Positions 29,829 to 39,863 of a DNA stretch of 47,563 nucleotides are shown here, piece after piece. The stretch's first letter is position 1, and each line of letters opens with the position of its first letter. The notes under the pieces were generated by a model, which worked only from the letters and a program-made list of their open reading frames with translations, had not been told where the DNA came from and ran no database searches. The stretch lies in the NCBI GenBank assembly GCA_004380135.1, contig QXCR01000194.1, positions 1-47,563 on the forward strand. The letters are read 5' to 3'. Source of the DNA: Stemphylium vesicarium (Eukaryota > Ascomycota > Dothideomycetes > Pleosporales > Pleosporaceae). A program made the position numbers and the translations under genes.

Positions 29829-30368
29829 CACTCTCATGCAATTGTAGCTTCCGCTTTGCATACGCGGCTCAGTTGTCATCGCGCACGGGGCATCGATTCG
29901 TCTAGTATGAACTTGCTCTGGAAAGGCTTAGACTCTGTAGATATCTTAATTTGATTAGTCCGAGCATCGAGTAGAAGATTGCCTTATCACAATGCTAACG
30001 AAAGCTAGCACTATTTAGGTAAGATTACGACTAAACGAGAAAGGCTTAGTGTCACGGTAACCACCGTGGTTCCCTTGACACCTGAACGCTCTACAACGCT
30101 GGGTGCTCCGTAAGCACCTCGATTCTGCTAATTGGCTAGCCAAGCCCGAGCGCCATACGCACGGGCCTTACACATATTTCCTCACCGCCTCTGCATTCTG
30201 CTTCTGTTTCTTTACGCAACGTCTTGTATTACACCAGATATTGTACGTAGCTACAATTAACGCTTCTAGTAAGCTCTTAAACACGTGCTCGTAGCATCTC
30301 GTGACACTTAGCATAGGACTAAAAGTCGCCTGTATACAGAAACCGGAAGCTGCAAGTGCATGAGAGTG
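29829..30368 (-). mobile_element. MITE-A copy containing a solo LTR
   Basis: TA at 29827-29828 and 30369-30370; the A sequence resumes after the LTR with CATAGGACTAAAAGTCGCCTG. Confidence 0.87.
30050..30306. mobile_element. solo LTR, 257 bp, 5-bp target duplication, nested in MITE-A
   Basis: Begins TGTCACGG and ends TCGTGACA, flanked by CTTAG at 30045-30049 and 30307-30311. The uninterrupted site (GGCTTAGCATAGGAC) is seen in other MITE-A copies, which proves the boundaries. Different in sequence from the LTR at 21232. Confidence 0.88.
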
Positions 30369-30370
30369 TA

Positions 30371-30731
30371 TCTCAATTTGATTACAGTAGTTAGCGATTG
30401 CGGCTTCACACCTACAGGCAGCATTTTAACTGTCTAGTCATTATTAGATAGAGAAACGACTAATCCTATAAACTATTCTGCGACAAACATTATATCGCTA
30501 AGCTATACACGGAAGGTGGGGCTGTTAAGAATCATTGTATACCTACCTATAGGGGTGAAATCGCAATCGCTAACTACTGTAGTCCGAGTATCGAGCAGAA
30601 GATTAACTTATAGTAATACTAATGAAAGCTAGCATAAGTTAGGTAAGGTTACGACTAATCGAGAAAGGCTTAGCATGAAACCAAAAGTCAGCCTGCTAAC
30701 AGAAACCGGAAGCTGCAACTGCATGAGAGTG
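30371..30731 (-). mobile_element. MITE-A, left part missing, split by MITE-C1
   Basis: Starts inside the A sequence (TCTCAATTTGAT) directly after the TA of the previous MITE-A, is interrupted at TA by C1, resumes GTCCGAGTATCGAGCAG and ends GCATGAGAGTG with TA 30732-30733. Confidence 0.82.
30385..30579 (+). mobile_element. MITE-C1 copy nested in MITE-A
   Basis: 195 bp, TA at 30383-30384 and 30580-30581; site GATTAGTCCG in intact MITE-A copies. Confidence 0.88.
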
Positions 30732-30733
30732 TA

Positions 30734-31018
30734 GTAAAACCGGCAGGCGCAGTGCATACCATTGTCATCATCAATGCCATTTATCTCTCCATCTCTGCCC
30801 TCATCGCGTCGTTGGTCATCGTCATGGTACCATGGCGCTGCGTAAGCGTCAGCATGATCGCTGCGGCGCAAGGACAGTGTGCCGAGGTACTGCAGCCATG
30901 CGGCGACGCTTTCGTGGCAGCCTCGTCCGCTGCTGATCCAAGCGGCAATGCGTTCCGTGTTTATGCCGTCAGGGGACAGCTTCCCGATCGCCTCGACGCG
31001 TGGGCGGCTATGGCGGAG
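30734..31018 (-). repeat. repeat F, copy 3, bracketed exactly by two MITE-A copies
   Basis: 285 bases that differ from copy 2 at about three positions. They begin and end exactly at TA dinucleotides shared with the flanking MITE-A ends. Copy 2 continues beyond both TA sites, but here no F sequence lies outside the MITE-A copies. Confidence 0.85.
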
Positions 31019-31189
31019 TACACTCTCATGCACTTGCAGCTTCCGGTTTCTGTAAGCAGGCGACTTTTGGTCCTATGCTAAGCCTTTCTCGTTTAGTCGT
31101 GATCTTACCTAAATAGTGCCAGCTTTCGTTAGCATTGCCATGAGTCACTGTTCTGCTCGATGCGCGGAACAATTACATTGAGATATCTA

Positions 31190-31447
31190 CACTGGTTTGC
31201 ACAATTGGCTTCCGGTTTTGTGTGACGCAAAATACACACACAACAGGGGTCCCTAGCACTAAGCGAGGACTTTGCTTAAGAGAGAAGTCAGCATCGCATT
31301 AGTTGACAAATCATCTGGCTTTGTACACTTTGTCTGTGTGTGCGCTAAGCTTGTAGGAGTAAGAGGAGAGCTTAGCGTGACAGGGACCCATGTCGGTTGA
31401 ATTGTGTGAGCATTGTCAGAACCGGAAGCCAATTGCGCATGTCAGTG
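31190..31447 (+). mobile_element. MITE-D1 copy nested in MITE-A
   Basis: 258 bp with TA at 31188-31189 and 31448-31449, the second once shared with the MITE-C2 now at 35235. Confidence 0.9.
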
Positions 31448-31458
31448 TACAGTCGCTA

Positions 31459-34400
31459 TACATACCAGGAGGAGACCGGCAAGCACTGCGAGACGCATGC
31501 AATAAGATGGACAAAGTGATTACGGAGACGAGACGAAGGGCCGGCACGGTAGTAGACGTGGTGCTGGCTGGTGACTTTAATCAACACGACCAGCTGTGGG
31601 GAGGAGAGGAGGTAACGCTGGTCAGACAGGGCGAGGCAGACCCGATCATCGAGCTGATGACAGAACACGCGCTCAGCAGCCTGCTTCCGCGTGGCACCAA
31701 GACGTGGCGGTGCGGAGGCTACGAGACGACAATCGACCTGGTGTTAGCGTCAAAAGAGCTGGCAGACACGCTGCTAAGATGCGCTGCTCACGACACCGAA
31801 CACGGCTCCGACCACCGAATGATCGAGACGGTCTTCGACAGCTCCGTGCCAGTACCGCAGCAGCAAGAGCGGCTTCTGTTCAAGAACGCACCGTGGAAAG
31901 CAATCAACGACAAGATCGCCAGAACGCTCAGCGTGACTCCACCGGCGGGCACGACGCAGCAGAGGACCGACAGACTGATGGCGGCGGTGCTGGAGGCGGT
32001 GCACGCACTAACACCCAGGGCTAAGCCGTCACCATACGCGAAGAGGTGGTGGACGCAGGACCTGACACAGCTACGCCGCATCTACACGCACTGGAGGAAC
32101 CAAGCGAGAGCCGCGAGACGGTCAGGTGCTGCCAGACCGGATCTAGAGGAGATGGCAAAGGGAGCGTCAAAGCAGTAACATGATGCCATTCGACAGCAGA
32201 AGAGAAAGCACTGGGATGACTTTCTGGCGGACAACGACAACATCTGGAACGCGGCCAAGTACCTGAAGGCGGGCAATGAGGCGTTCGGGACAGTCCCAGC
32301 GCTTCGTAGAACGGACGGGACAACTACGAGCGACTTCGAAGAACAAGCGGAGGAGTTGCTTAGCACCTTCTTCCCCCCGCTTCCTAGCAGCATCGACGAC
32401 GAAGGAGCCAGGCCACAGAGAGCACCCGTGGAAATGCCGACTATCACGCTCGAGGAGGTAGAAAGGCAGCTGCACGCTGCTAAGTCATGGAAAGCACCTG
32501 GAGACGACGGACTACCTGCCGTAGTGTGGAAGCAGGTCTGGCCGGTAGTGAAAGACCACGTGCTTGCGCTATTCCGACAGTCGCTAGAGGAGGGAGTGCT
32601 GCCCAGCCAATGGAGACACGCCAGGATTATACCGCTCAAGAAGCCAGGCAAAGAAGACTACACTATCGCAAAAGCATGGAGGCCGATCTCACTGTTGGCC
32701 ACTCTAGGCAAAGTGCTAGAGTCTGTGGTGGCAGAGAGGATTTCGCACATGGTTGAAACCCACGGGCTTCTGCCCACTAACCACTTTGGAGCGCGCAAGC
32801 AGCGATCAGCCGAGCAAGCACTGGTGCTGCTCCAAGAACAGATTTACACCGCGTGGCGGGGTCGACGGACTGTCAGCCTAATCAGCTTCGATGTCAAAGG
32901 AGCGTACAACGGGGTGTGCAAGGAAAGACTGCTGCAGAGAATGAAAGCGCGAGGCATACCGCAGAAGCTGCTCAGGTGGGTAGAGGCATTCTGCTCAGAG
33001 CGCACCGCGTCAATCCAGGTCAACGGACAGGCCTCTAAGGGCCAAGAACTGCCACAAGCAGGTCTGCCGCAAGGGTCGCCGTTATCGCCAATTCTATTTC
33101 TCTTCTTCAACGCCGATCTGGTGCAGCGACCCATCGACACGTACGGAGGAGCGATCGCGTTTGTTGATGACTTCACTGCGTGGGTCACAGGCCCAACAGC
33201 GCAAAGCAATAGAGAGGGTATCAACGCCATTATCCGAGACGCACTAGACTGGGAACGGAGAAGCGGAGCGACGTTTGAAGCAGAAAAGACGGCTGTTATT
33301 CACTTTACTCGCAAGGCGTACAAGAGTGCCACGGAGCCCTTTGTTATTAAGGGGCAGAGTGTGCCGCCCAAGGACCATGTCAAGATACTCGGTGTGCTCA
33401 TGGACGCCAGGCTCAAGTACCACAAGCATATCGCAAGAGCAGCCGCGAAGGGACTAGAAGCAGCGTTGGAGCTCAGAAGGCTGAGAGGGCTCTCACCCAC
33501 AGTGGCACGACAGCTGTTCACAGCGACAGTCGCGCCGACAGTAGACTACGCGTCGAACGTGTGGATGCATGCCTGCAAAGACAAGCTAGTGAGACCCATT
33601 AACAGAGTGCAAAGAATAGGCGCACAAGCGATCGTAGGGACGTTTCTCACGGCGGCGACATGGGTGGCAGAGGCAGAGGCGCACATCCCAAGTGCACAAG
33701 AGCGGTTCTGGAAGCGGGCAGTCAAGCTGTGGACGGACATCCACGCGCTGCCTGAGACGAACCCATTGCGGAGAAACACGTCGCGGATGCGAAAGTTCAG
33801 AAGACAGTACCGCTCGCCGCTATTCCAGGTGGCAGAAGCGCTCAAGGACATAGACATGGAGCAAATGGAGACGATCCGGCCGGGTGTCCTGGCACCCTGG
33901 GAGAAGAGAGTGCAAACCGTAGTCGAGAACGCGGCACGGGAGATAGAAATGAACTGGGCGGTACGCATCGCTGTAAGCAGCTCGGCGCGGAACGGAGTAG
34001 TCGGAATGGGAGGCGCGATTAGCGTACAGTACAACGAAACGCAATCCTTTTCCATCACACTAGGCAAGAGAGAGGAACAGAATCCTTATGCAGCAGAGCT
34101 GGCAGCAATGGCTGAGGCGCTGGGCAGGCTATCGAAGCTGAGGTTTCGCAGCATCGCACTCATAACAAGAAACAAAGCCGCTGTGCTCACGCTTAGAAGA
34201 CCACGGCAGCAGTCTGGGCAAAGCTATATTGGCCAGTTCTACAGGACTGTACAGACGCTAAAAAGAGACGGCAACACAGTAACAGTGCTATGGCTACCTG
34301 CAAGCGAAGAGTGTGAGCTCGCACGCCTCGCTAAGCAGGAGGCAAAGTTGTCAACAAGACTGAACGCCACGCCACAGACACAGCTCCCTCGGATGCGATC

Positions 34401-34854
34401 AACTACACATAACATAGCTCGTAAGCAAGGCATAGCTAAGAAGGTGCCAGTAGACGTGGGAGCATACTCTAGACGAATCGACACGGCACTGCCAGGAAAG
34501 CACACGCGACAACTCTATGACGGGCTGTCGCGGAAAGAGAGCAGCGTGCTTGCCCAGCTTAGAACAGGCATGGCACAGCTGAACACGTATCGACACCAAA
34601 TCAAAGCATCAACGACAGACCAATGCGAATGTGGACAGGCAGCAGAGACAGTGGAGCATTTTCTGTTCCGCTGCCGGAAGTGGACGATACAGCGGACAGA
34701 AATGCTGCAGTGCACGCAGATAAGCAGGGGAAATATGTCATTCTACCTAGGCGGCAAAGCAGCGACAGACGACGTGAAATGGGCGCCAGATATGGACGCA
34801 GTGCGAGCGACGATACGATTCGCAATAGCAACACGAAGACTCGATGCAAACTAA
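31459..34854 (+). pseudogene. LINE ORF2: endonuclease (partial), reverse transcriptase, RNase H-like, CCHC
   Basis: One reading frame of about 1130 codons with a single nonsense codon, TAA at 32176-32178. In order: the C-terminal half of the APE-type endonuclease (LAGDFNQHDQLWGG, TTIDLVLAS, GSDHRMIE); the reverse transcriptase, with GLPQGSPLSPILF and FVDDF as catalytic core near 33050-33180; an RNase H-like region near 33990-34370; and a CCHC finger (CECGQAAETVEHFLFRC) near 34625. The stop reads CAG TAA CAT where CAA is expected, a C-to-T change in CpA context as RIP makes. In the RNase H-like part the canonical second and third acidic positions appear changed (TRNKAAV; WLPASEECELARLAK), as in many fungal Tad1 relatives, so that domain may not be catalytic. 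The copy is dead: it is 5'-truncated and carries a stop. Confidence 0.9.
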
Positions 34855-35229
34855 TTTCTGACTACTAAGTCAGCCTAGCTACTAACACAAACGTATCAGC
34901 AGCCTCGTGCAACTAATAGCAGACAGGGCTTCAGCCGCCGAAGATAGGACGTTGAACACTTAGAGAATCTCTTAGAGATGCCGACTCTAAGCTAATCTGC
35001 CACCAGCAATACTAACCCACGAGCACCTGATGAGGAACGATCGTAGATAGGGAAGAGATGTGCTAAGATATAGAGTAAGGGCTTTGACTTAGACGATAAG
35101 CTATATAAAGAAGTGGGCCAAAGAAGACATATGGGCTAAGGAGACCGAGACGTAGCATAGGAAGTGTAAAGCTAGACTAGCGTTAGTAGCCCTTTCGGCT
35201 CGGCCGCCGGGCGTAAATAAATTGTGTGT
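31459..35229 (+). mobile_element. Tad1-type LINE, 5'-truncated, 3.77 kb, 14-bp target duplication
   Basis: Flanked by GTGTACAGTCGCTA at 31445-31458 and 35230-35243. The element holds most of ORF2 (31459-34854), a 3' UTR of about 375 bases (with CTTCAGCCGCCGAAGATAGG and CCCTTTCGGCTCGGCCGCC) and ends in AAATTGTGTGTGTG instead of poly(A). ORF1 and the first half of the endonuclease domain are absent, as expected from incomplete reverse transcription. Other tails of the same family are at 972, 3429 and 15586. Confidence 0.9.
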
Positions 35230-35234
35230 GTGTA

Positions 35235-35428
35235 CAGTCGCTAGCGATTCCACCTTCACCCCTGCGTGCATCTTCCAACAAAATCGGTCGCCGTTAGGTC
35301 AACGACTAACCAATCACGTCGGCTGTTTGAGGGCAATCGTCTGGTGCTAAGCCATCCACGGAAGGCGAGACTGTTCAAAACCATTGCGCAGCTGCGCGTA
35401 GGTGTGAAGGTGCAATCGCTAGCGGCTG
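35235..35428 (+). mobile_element. MITE-C2 copy with the LINE at its left end
   Basis: Ends CAGTCGCTAGCGATTCCACC and GCAATCGCTAGCGGCTG, right TA 35429-35430. Its first nine bases are duplicated at 31450-31458 by the LINE insertion. Confidence 0.9.
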
Positions 35429-35802
35429 TACAGAGTCTAAGCCTCTCAGGAGCAAGTGTAAACTGGACGAATCGATGCCCCGTGCGCGATGACAACTAAG
35501 CCGCGCGTGCAAAGCGTAAGCTGCAAATGCATGAGAGTGTAAGATAGCCCTGTCGCAAGCTAGACTCTTCCATAGTGTTCGGGAGCCTCCAGGTCCTGTC
35601 CGTGAGAACAGTCACGAGCTGCCAAGGAGCCTGCCTGTTTGGGCTTAGCCCGTTTCCATCTCCATCAACTCACCTGAGTTTCCGACAGTAGTTCACAACA
35701 ATTCATCCCACTTTTCATGTGCCAATTCTTGTGCCTCTCATCACATAGCATATGTAGAGACTTTCTAGGTCTGCCATGATTATGATTACAGTAATCTGTC
35801 TA

Positions 35803-35922
35803 CAGCCGCTAGCGATTGCACCTTCACCCCTACGCGCAGCTGCGCAATGGTTTTGAACAGTCTCACCTTCCGTGTATGGCTTAGCACCAGACGACTGCCC
35901 TCAAACAGCCGACGTGATTGAT
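35803..35922 (+). mobile_element. MITE-C2, left part, cut by MITE-B
   Basis: Starts CAGCCGCTAGCGATTGCACC after TA 35801-35802 and follows C2 for about 120 bases; MITE-B follows and the right part of C2 is not found beyond it. Confidence 0.78.
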
Positions 35923-35924
35923 TA

Positions 35925-36066
35925 ACGACCATCCCTTCGTTGCGGGACACCCTGTGTGCCGGGACCGGCTTATCAGATCGCTTGAATCACAGACTTCTGC
36001 CCAAAATCCGCAAGTTGATTAGCCGGTGCCGGCACACATGGAGTCCCGGCACGGAGGGGTGTACAT
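35925..36066. mobile_element. MITE-B copy (142 bp)
   Basis: TA at 35923-35924 and 36067-36068; ends ACGACCATCC and GGGGTGTACAT, slightly diverged from the consensus. Confidence 0.82.
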
Positions 36067-36312
36067 TACGCAGGTTTATTAAAAGAGACTCTTCTATTAC
36101 AACAACGATTAGGCGACTTACTTAGCAATATTAATTACTAATAAGATTTTTCTAAGAAGATTAGATTAGTTATCTTATAGATACATAAAAGGAGCTAAGT
36201 GGTAAAGGGATAGAGAGAAAAGGTAGTAGGGCGGTTATATCGTGGATGCGAGGCCTTTAGGAATTCCAAGATTGTGATAATTAGAGCACTACCATATGTG
36301 AGAACGCGCATA

Positions 36313-36454
36313 ACGTCTATCCCTCCGTGACGGGACACCCTGTGTGCCGGGACCGGCCAATCAGATCGCTTAAATCACAGACTTCTGCCCGAAATCTGCA
36401 AGTTGATTGGCCGGTCCCGGCACACAGGGTGTCCCGTTACGGAAGGATAAACGT
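36313..36454. mobile_element. MITE-B copy (142 bp), identical to 8974-9115
   Basis: TA at 36311-36312 and 36455-36456. Base-for-base the same, by eye, as the copy 27 kb away. The preceding interval (36069-36310) is AT-rich and shows no gene. Confidence 0.9.
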
Positions 36455-36633
36455 TAGTAGGCTGATGCAATACTGCCGGATCTATCCAAACTCTTCTGAG
36501 GCGCGAATGCCCTAAAAATTACCAAGAGCATAGTGTATTGCGTCTCCAGGACATACCTTCACGCGCAGAACGCTGAAGATAAAGACCAAACGAACGAGTC
36601 ACTGCTTGCATACTGCGCAAATAATATCATCCT

Positions 36634-37287
36634 CTATTCCCCGCCGCTCATGATCTCAGTCGTAGCCAGCCACAATGTGTCGCGTCCGGCAACTATCGTC
36701 GTGTTCACACATGCAGTCAAGAAATCGTGCCATCCATCTATGCCTCCTGTAGCCAAGCCAGTCTGGATTGAGGCAGTGCATTGTCTGCTGAGAAACCAAG
36801 CCGCGCTCCCAAAACTCTCCTCGTCATTGCAGTTCGCCAGCCCTAGGACCGCATCTAGACCCGCATTCCCTCCCGCAACTTCCGCCATCTCCACGGCCTC
36901 GGCACCAGCGATGCTTGTTGCATAGAGCTTGACGAGCGGGGGCATCGCCATCATTCTCGTGCCCTGGCCTGGCCTGCCCGGATAATGATTTCTGTTGTAT
37001 TTGAAGTTGCCGGATTCGAAGAGCATGTAGGCCACTAAACCGGCCTGTTGACCTGGCGAGGAGATTCCATATGTTTCGAAAGCCTTGTTTATAGCGACTG
37101 CTGCGCGCGACGCGTCTGCACATTCGTCGGGGAACTCTGCATCATCACAAGAGGCTGTTGCTGGGGCTATGCGACGGAAAACCTGGTCGGTCAGGGCTGC
37201 GAATGGGCTGCCCTGGTCGATGTCGGGCGTGGAAACGACAAGGAGCGCAAATGACCCGAGAAGAATGCAAAGTATGCCAGAAATCAT
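36634..37287 (-). CDS. secreted protein, unknown fungal family
   Basis: A single exon with an ATG at 37287, 217 residues. Residues 1-20 (MISGILCILLGSFALLVVST) are a signal peptide. The mature part has five cysteines, an acidic start (SCDDAEFPDECADA), then AINKAFETYGISSPGQQAGLVAYMLFESGNFKYNRNHYPG. The FESG in the middle of a conserved-looking helix, followed by an aromatic-rich loop, recalls the catalytic helix of lysozyme-like folds, but I cannot claim homology. The C-terminal half is Ala/Gly-rich helix (AEAVEMAEVAGGNAGLDAVLG) and ends with FLTACVNTTIVAG. It is probably an extracellular protein with a conserved role across ascomycetes. It is an intact single-copy gene between repeats. Confidence 0.68.
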   Translation of the reverse strand: MISGILCILLGSFALLVVSTPDIDQGSPFAALTDQVFRRIAPATASCDDAEFPDECADASRAAVAINKAFETYGISSPGQQAGLVAYMLFESGNFKYNRNHYPGRPGQGTRMMAMPPLVKLYATSIAGAEAVEMAEVAGGNAGLDAVLGLANCNDEESFGSAAWFLSRQCTASIQTGLATGGIDGWHDFLTACVNTTIVAGRDTLWLATTEIMSGGE

Positions 37288-37732
37288 AGTTGCTAATGTA
37301 GGTGAAGGAGTGTGTGGAAAACGCCAGCGTTTCTTAATTAAGGGTCAATGTTGGAGAAAGAATTGTCAGAAGGGCTGAATGTAAAGGAATGACTGTGGTA
37401 CCGCCCCATACATACAGGAGAGAGCCGCAAAGGCAGCTTAAATGCAAGGTCGTCTTCTGGAGTCGAGGTTTGTCAAAGCCCCATTCGACCCTGTGAATGG
37501 AAGCAGTATCGCGTAAGCACATCCTAGAGGGGTGGATACGACAGCTCCCCCATCACGGTTACAGACTGAGCGGTGCATCACACGGACAGATCTTGGCTGT
37601 GGGTATTGTCAGAACCGTAAGCATCATGATTCTTCGTACTTCGACCAGAGGCAAGAATCCTCAAGTAGATCCAAAGTGATGACTAGCAGTTGACGCATCT
37701 GCACAGAGCTGATGGTGCGGGTCGTAGGACTA
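37288..37732. other. intergenic, presumed promoter of the secreted-protein gene
   Basis: About 445 bases with no gene or known repeat. Confidence 0.45.
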
Positions 37733-37926
37733 CAGTGGTTAGCGATTGCGGCTTCACCCCTACAGGCAGCATTTCAACAGTCTGGTCATCATCAGATGAG
37801 AAACGACCAATCCCATCAACTGTTCTGCGGCAAACATCATATCGCTAAGCCATGCACGGAAGGTGGGGCTGTTGAGAATCGGTGTGTACCTGCCTGTAGG
37901 GGTGAAATCGCAATCGCTACCTACTG
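37733..37926 (+). mobile_element. MITE-C1 copy in the 5' flank of gene 37979
   Basis: 194 bp, TA at 37731-37732 and 37927-37928. It ends 52 bases before the ATG of the next gene and so lies in its promoter or 5' UTR. Confidence 0.87.
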
Positions 37927-37978
37927 TATACTAAGCTAGTAATAATGATTATCTACGCAAATGTAGATCATATATAAG

Positions 37979-38902
37979 ATGGGTCCCAGTACTACTCTAG
38001 CTATCTATTTTGTAACAAATGCAGTCACGATGATACCCTACCACAAACGTTTACTGGATGCGATTACCTCTTGTAAACCAGAAGATGTACGCAACCTTCT
38101 ACAAGAACTATCACCTCAAAGGAAGTCCCGCTTATTGCAGAGGCAAGAGTCCCCACTCGATGTAGCAGCTTGGGAGTTGCAGAGCGAAATCATGGCTCTT
38201 CTAATCGAAAAGGGCATCACTAAGTGGCTCGGAAGCAAAGAAAATAACCAGGTCTTCATGAGGGTGATCGAAGACTACAACGCAGATCCAGGAGACGGTA
38301 ATTTGTGATAAAGCGCTAGATGTGGTAAGAAGAACTAAACGAAAACAGATCAAAATCCAAAGAGTCGCGAACAAAAGCACAGGATGAATGTAATGAAACA
38401 TAAGGAAGATCCCGAAAAAGCAACATCCGCGATTCAAGATCTCCTTAAATACCAAAAAGATTGGTTGGTATCACAATTGCGAGGAAAAGCCTTCGTCAGA
38501 AATACAACCAAAATGCATCGCCGCCATTTATCTTGGTCCATAGTGGATGGTGTAATTTTCTCCTGGCAAGTGATAACTGGACGCCCTATAGAAAAGGAAA
38601 CAGAAATTGTTGCATGCAATATTCATTGGGACATTTGGGATGATGTATCGTGCGCTTACGACATAGGGACTGGTCGCGAGCTTCGAATGGACCAGATTCT
38701 TTTCCCAGGGCCGGTAAAATTACTACTGTACAGCAAATCAAGACCGGATGGGTGGACTGTTGAGATTAAGGGTACGACTAAAGAGGTTCTCGAAAAGATA
38801 TACATTGAGCATCAGCCAATTCTTGAGGAGTTAGATGGCGAAGTGTGTTTTGAGGGATTGCGCGAGTATTACAAAGGGACTTATTTCGTAGATCTAATGT
38901 AA
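37979..38902 (+). CDS. hypothetical two-exon protein with a degenerate ankyrin-like start
   Basis: Exons 37979-38297 and 38349-38902 around a 51-bp intron (GTAATT...CTAAAC...ACAG); removing it deletes all in-frame stops between the two open stretches. The product is 290 residues, or 273 if the ATG at 38030 (MIPYHKRLLDAI) is used. The first part (RLLDAITSCKPEDVRNLLQEL, ESPLDVAAWELQSEIMALLIEKG) reads like one or two worn ankyrin repeats. The rest (HLSWSIVDGVIFSW, ETEIVACNIHWDIWDD, WTVEIKGTTKEVLEKIYIE) is unfamiliar. No signal peptide or membrane helix is clear. A MITE-C1 sits just upstream. The splice model rests on consensus sites and frame only. Confidence 0.6.
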
Positions 38903-38958
38903 CTGCGTGAGCAGTGTCAGGTTGGAGGCCGCGGATCAACTATGTCACAGTGGCTGCT

Positions 38959-39017
38959 GAGATTTGTCCCCAAGTTTTTGAGATTTGTCCTCAAATTTTT
39001 GAGATTTGTCCCCAACG
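38959..39017 (+). repeat. 21-bp tandem repeat, about 2.8 units
   Basis: GAGATTTGTCCCCAAGTTTT-type units start at 38959, 38980 and 39001, followed by the palindrome CGCTAGTACTAGCG at about 39016-39029. Confidence 0.8.
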
Positions 39018-39125
39018 CTAGTACTAGCGGAACTTTATCACTCAATATGGCTTAGCGCGTGATTTATCAACGCGACATCGTCGCGATACAGCGCGTCGCC
39101 GCAACAGATTAAGCACAGCTATATA

Positions 39126-39267
39126 ACGTCCATCCCTCCATGGCGGGACACCCTGTGTGCCGGGACCGGCCAATCAACTTGCAGATTTTGGGCAGAAGTC
39201 TGTAATTTAAGCGATCTGATTGGCCGATCCCGACACACAGGGTGTCCCACCACGACAGGATGGACGT
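39126..39267. mobile_element. MITE-B copy (142 bp), inverted core
   Basis: TA at 39124-39125 and 39268-39269; ends ACGTCCATCC and GGATGGACGT. The asymmetric core (CAACTTGCAGATTTTGGGCA) is reversed relative to the copies at 8974 and 36313. Confidence 0.87.
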
Positions 39268-39353
39268 TATATGCTATTGCAAGAATTGGTTACAGCCTTA
39301 GATAATTCCTACTTCGCTCCTATTGTCATCGGGTTCTCTTACGCGGGCCAAGA

Positions 39354-39567
39354 TGTCACAGTTTGGGGTTCTTTCCTGCTCTCCTGCTCTCGCTGCACTC
39401 GCGACTACTCACCTTAGCGAGCTACGCCTATCTAGTCTAGCGCTGTTTACGGTCACTCACCTACATAAACCTTCCATAGCTTCTACAATACAACCTCAGT
39501 CAATCCTCGACTTTTACCCTATGCGTGCGTTCAACAACTCCGACAGGGAGAGACCCTAAACCATGAC
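39354..39567 (-). mobile_element. LTR fragment related to the solo LTR at 21232, rearranged
   Basis: Starts TGTCACAGTTTGGGGTTC and follows the complement of the 21232 LTR with deletions; the far end (GAGACCCTAAACCATGACA) again resembles an LTR start in the opposite orientation. No clean target duplication. Confidence 0.55.
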
Positions 39568-39712
39568 AGGACTAGTTACTGACGTTTGTGACGGCGCCCA
39601 TGATGTGGTCAAAAGTAATCGTTTCGTTTCCTTCGACTAATTTCTTTCTGACTTCGTTCTTCATATAAAGCCGCTAAGGGGCTATCATACGCTCACGGTC
39701 GTTCAAGAAGTA

Positions 39713-39854
39713 AAGTCCCTTCTTGTGTGCCGAAAAACCCCATGTGCGGGAAATGACCAATGGAAGGGCAAAGATAGCACCTTTTTCGGCACAGTGCTGT
39801 GTCTGAGTGGCTGCTACCTGAACACAGGCTTTTCTGGTTCACAAGGAGAGACTT
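39713..39854. mobile_element. MITE-G copy (142 bp)
   Basis: TA at 39711-39712 and 39855-39856; ends AAGTCCCTTC and GAGAGACTT. The interior (GACCAATGGAAGGGCAAAGA) resembles the copies at 49 and 46248. Confidence 0.8.
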
Positions 39855-39863
39855 TAGCATTCT

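Larger units (their letters stand above)
31021..35539 (+). mobile_element. MITE-A copy split into halves by MITE-D1, LINE and MITE-C2
   Basis: The left half is 31021-31187 and the right half 35431-35539; joined at TA they make one A2 element (GAGATATC-TA-CAGAGTCTAAGCC). TA at 31019-31020 and 35540-35541. Confidence 0.9.

Noticed and set aside
31774..34849. Many minus-strand ORFs across the LINE
   Set aside because: Antisense shadows of ORF2; no domains.
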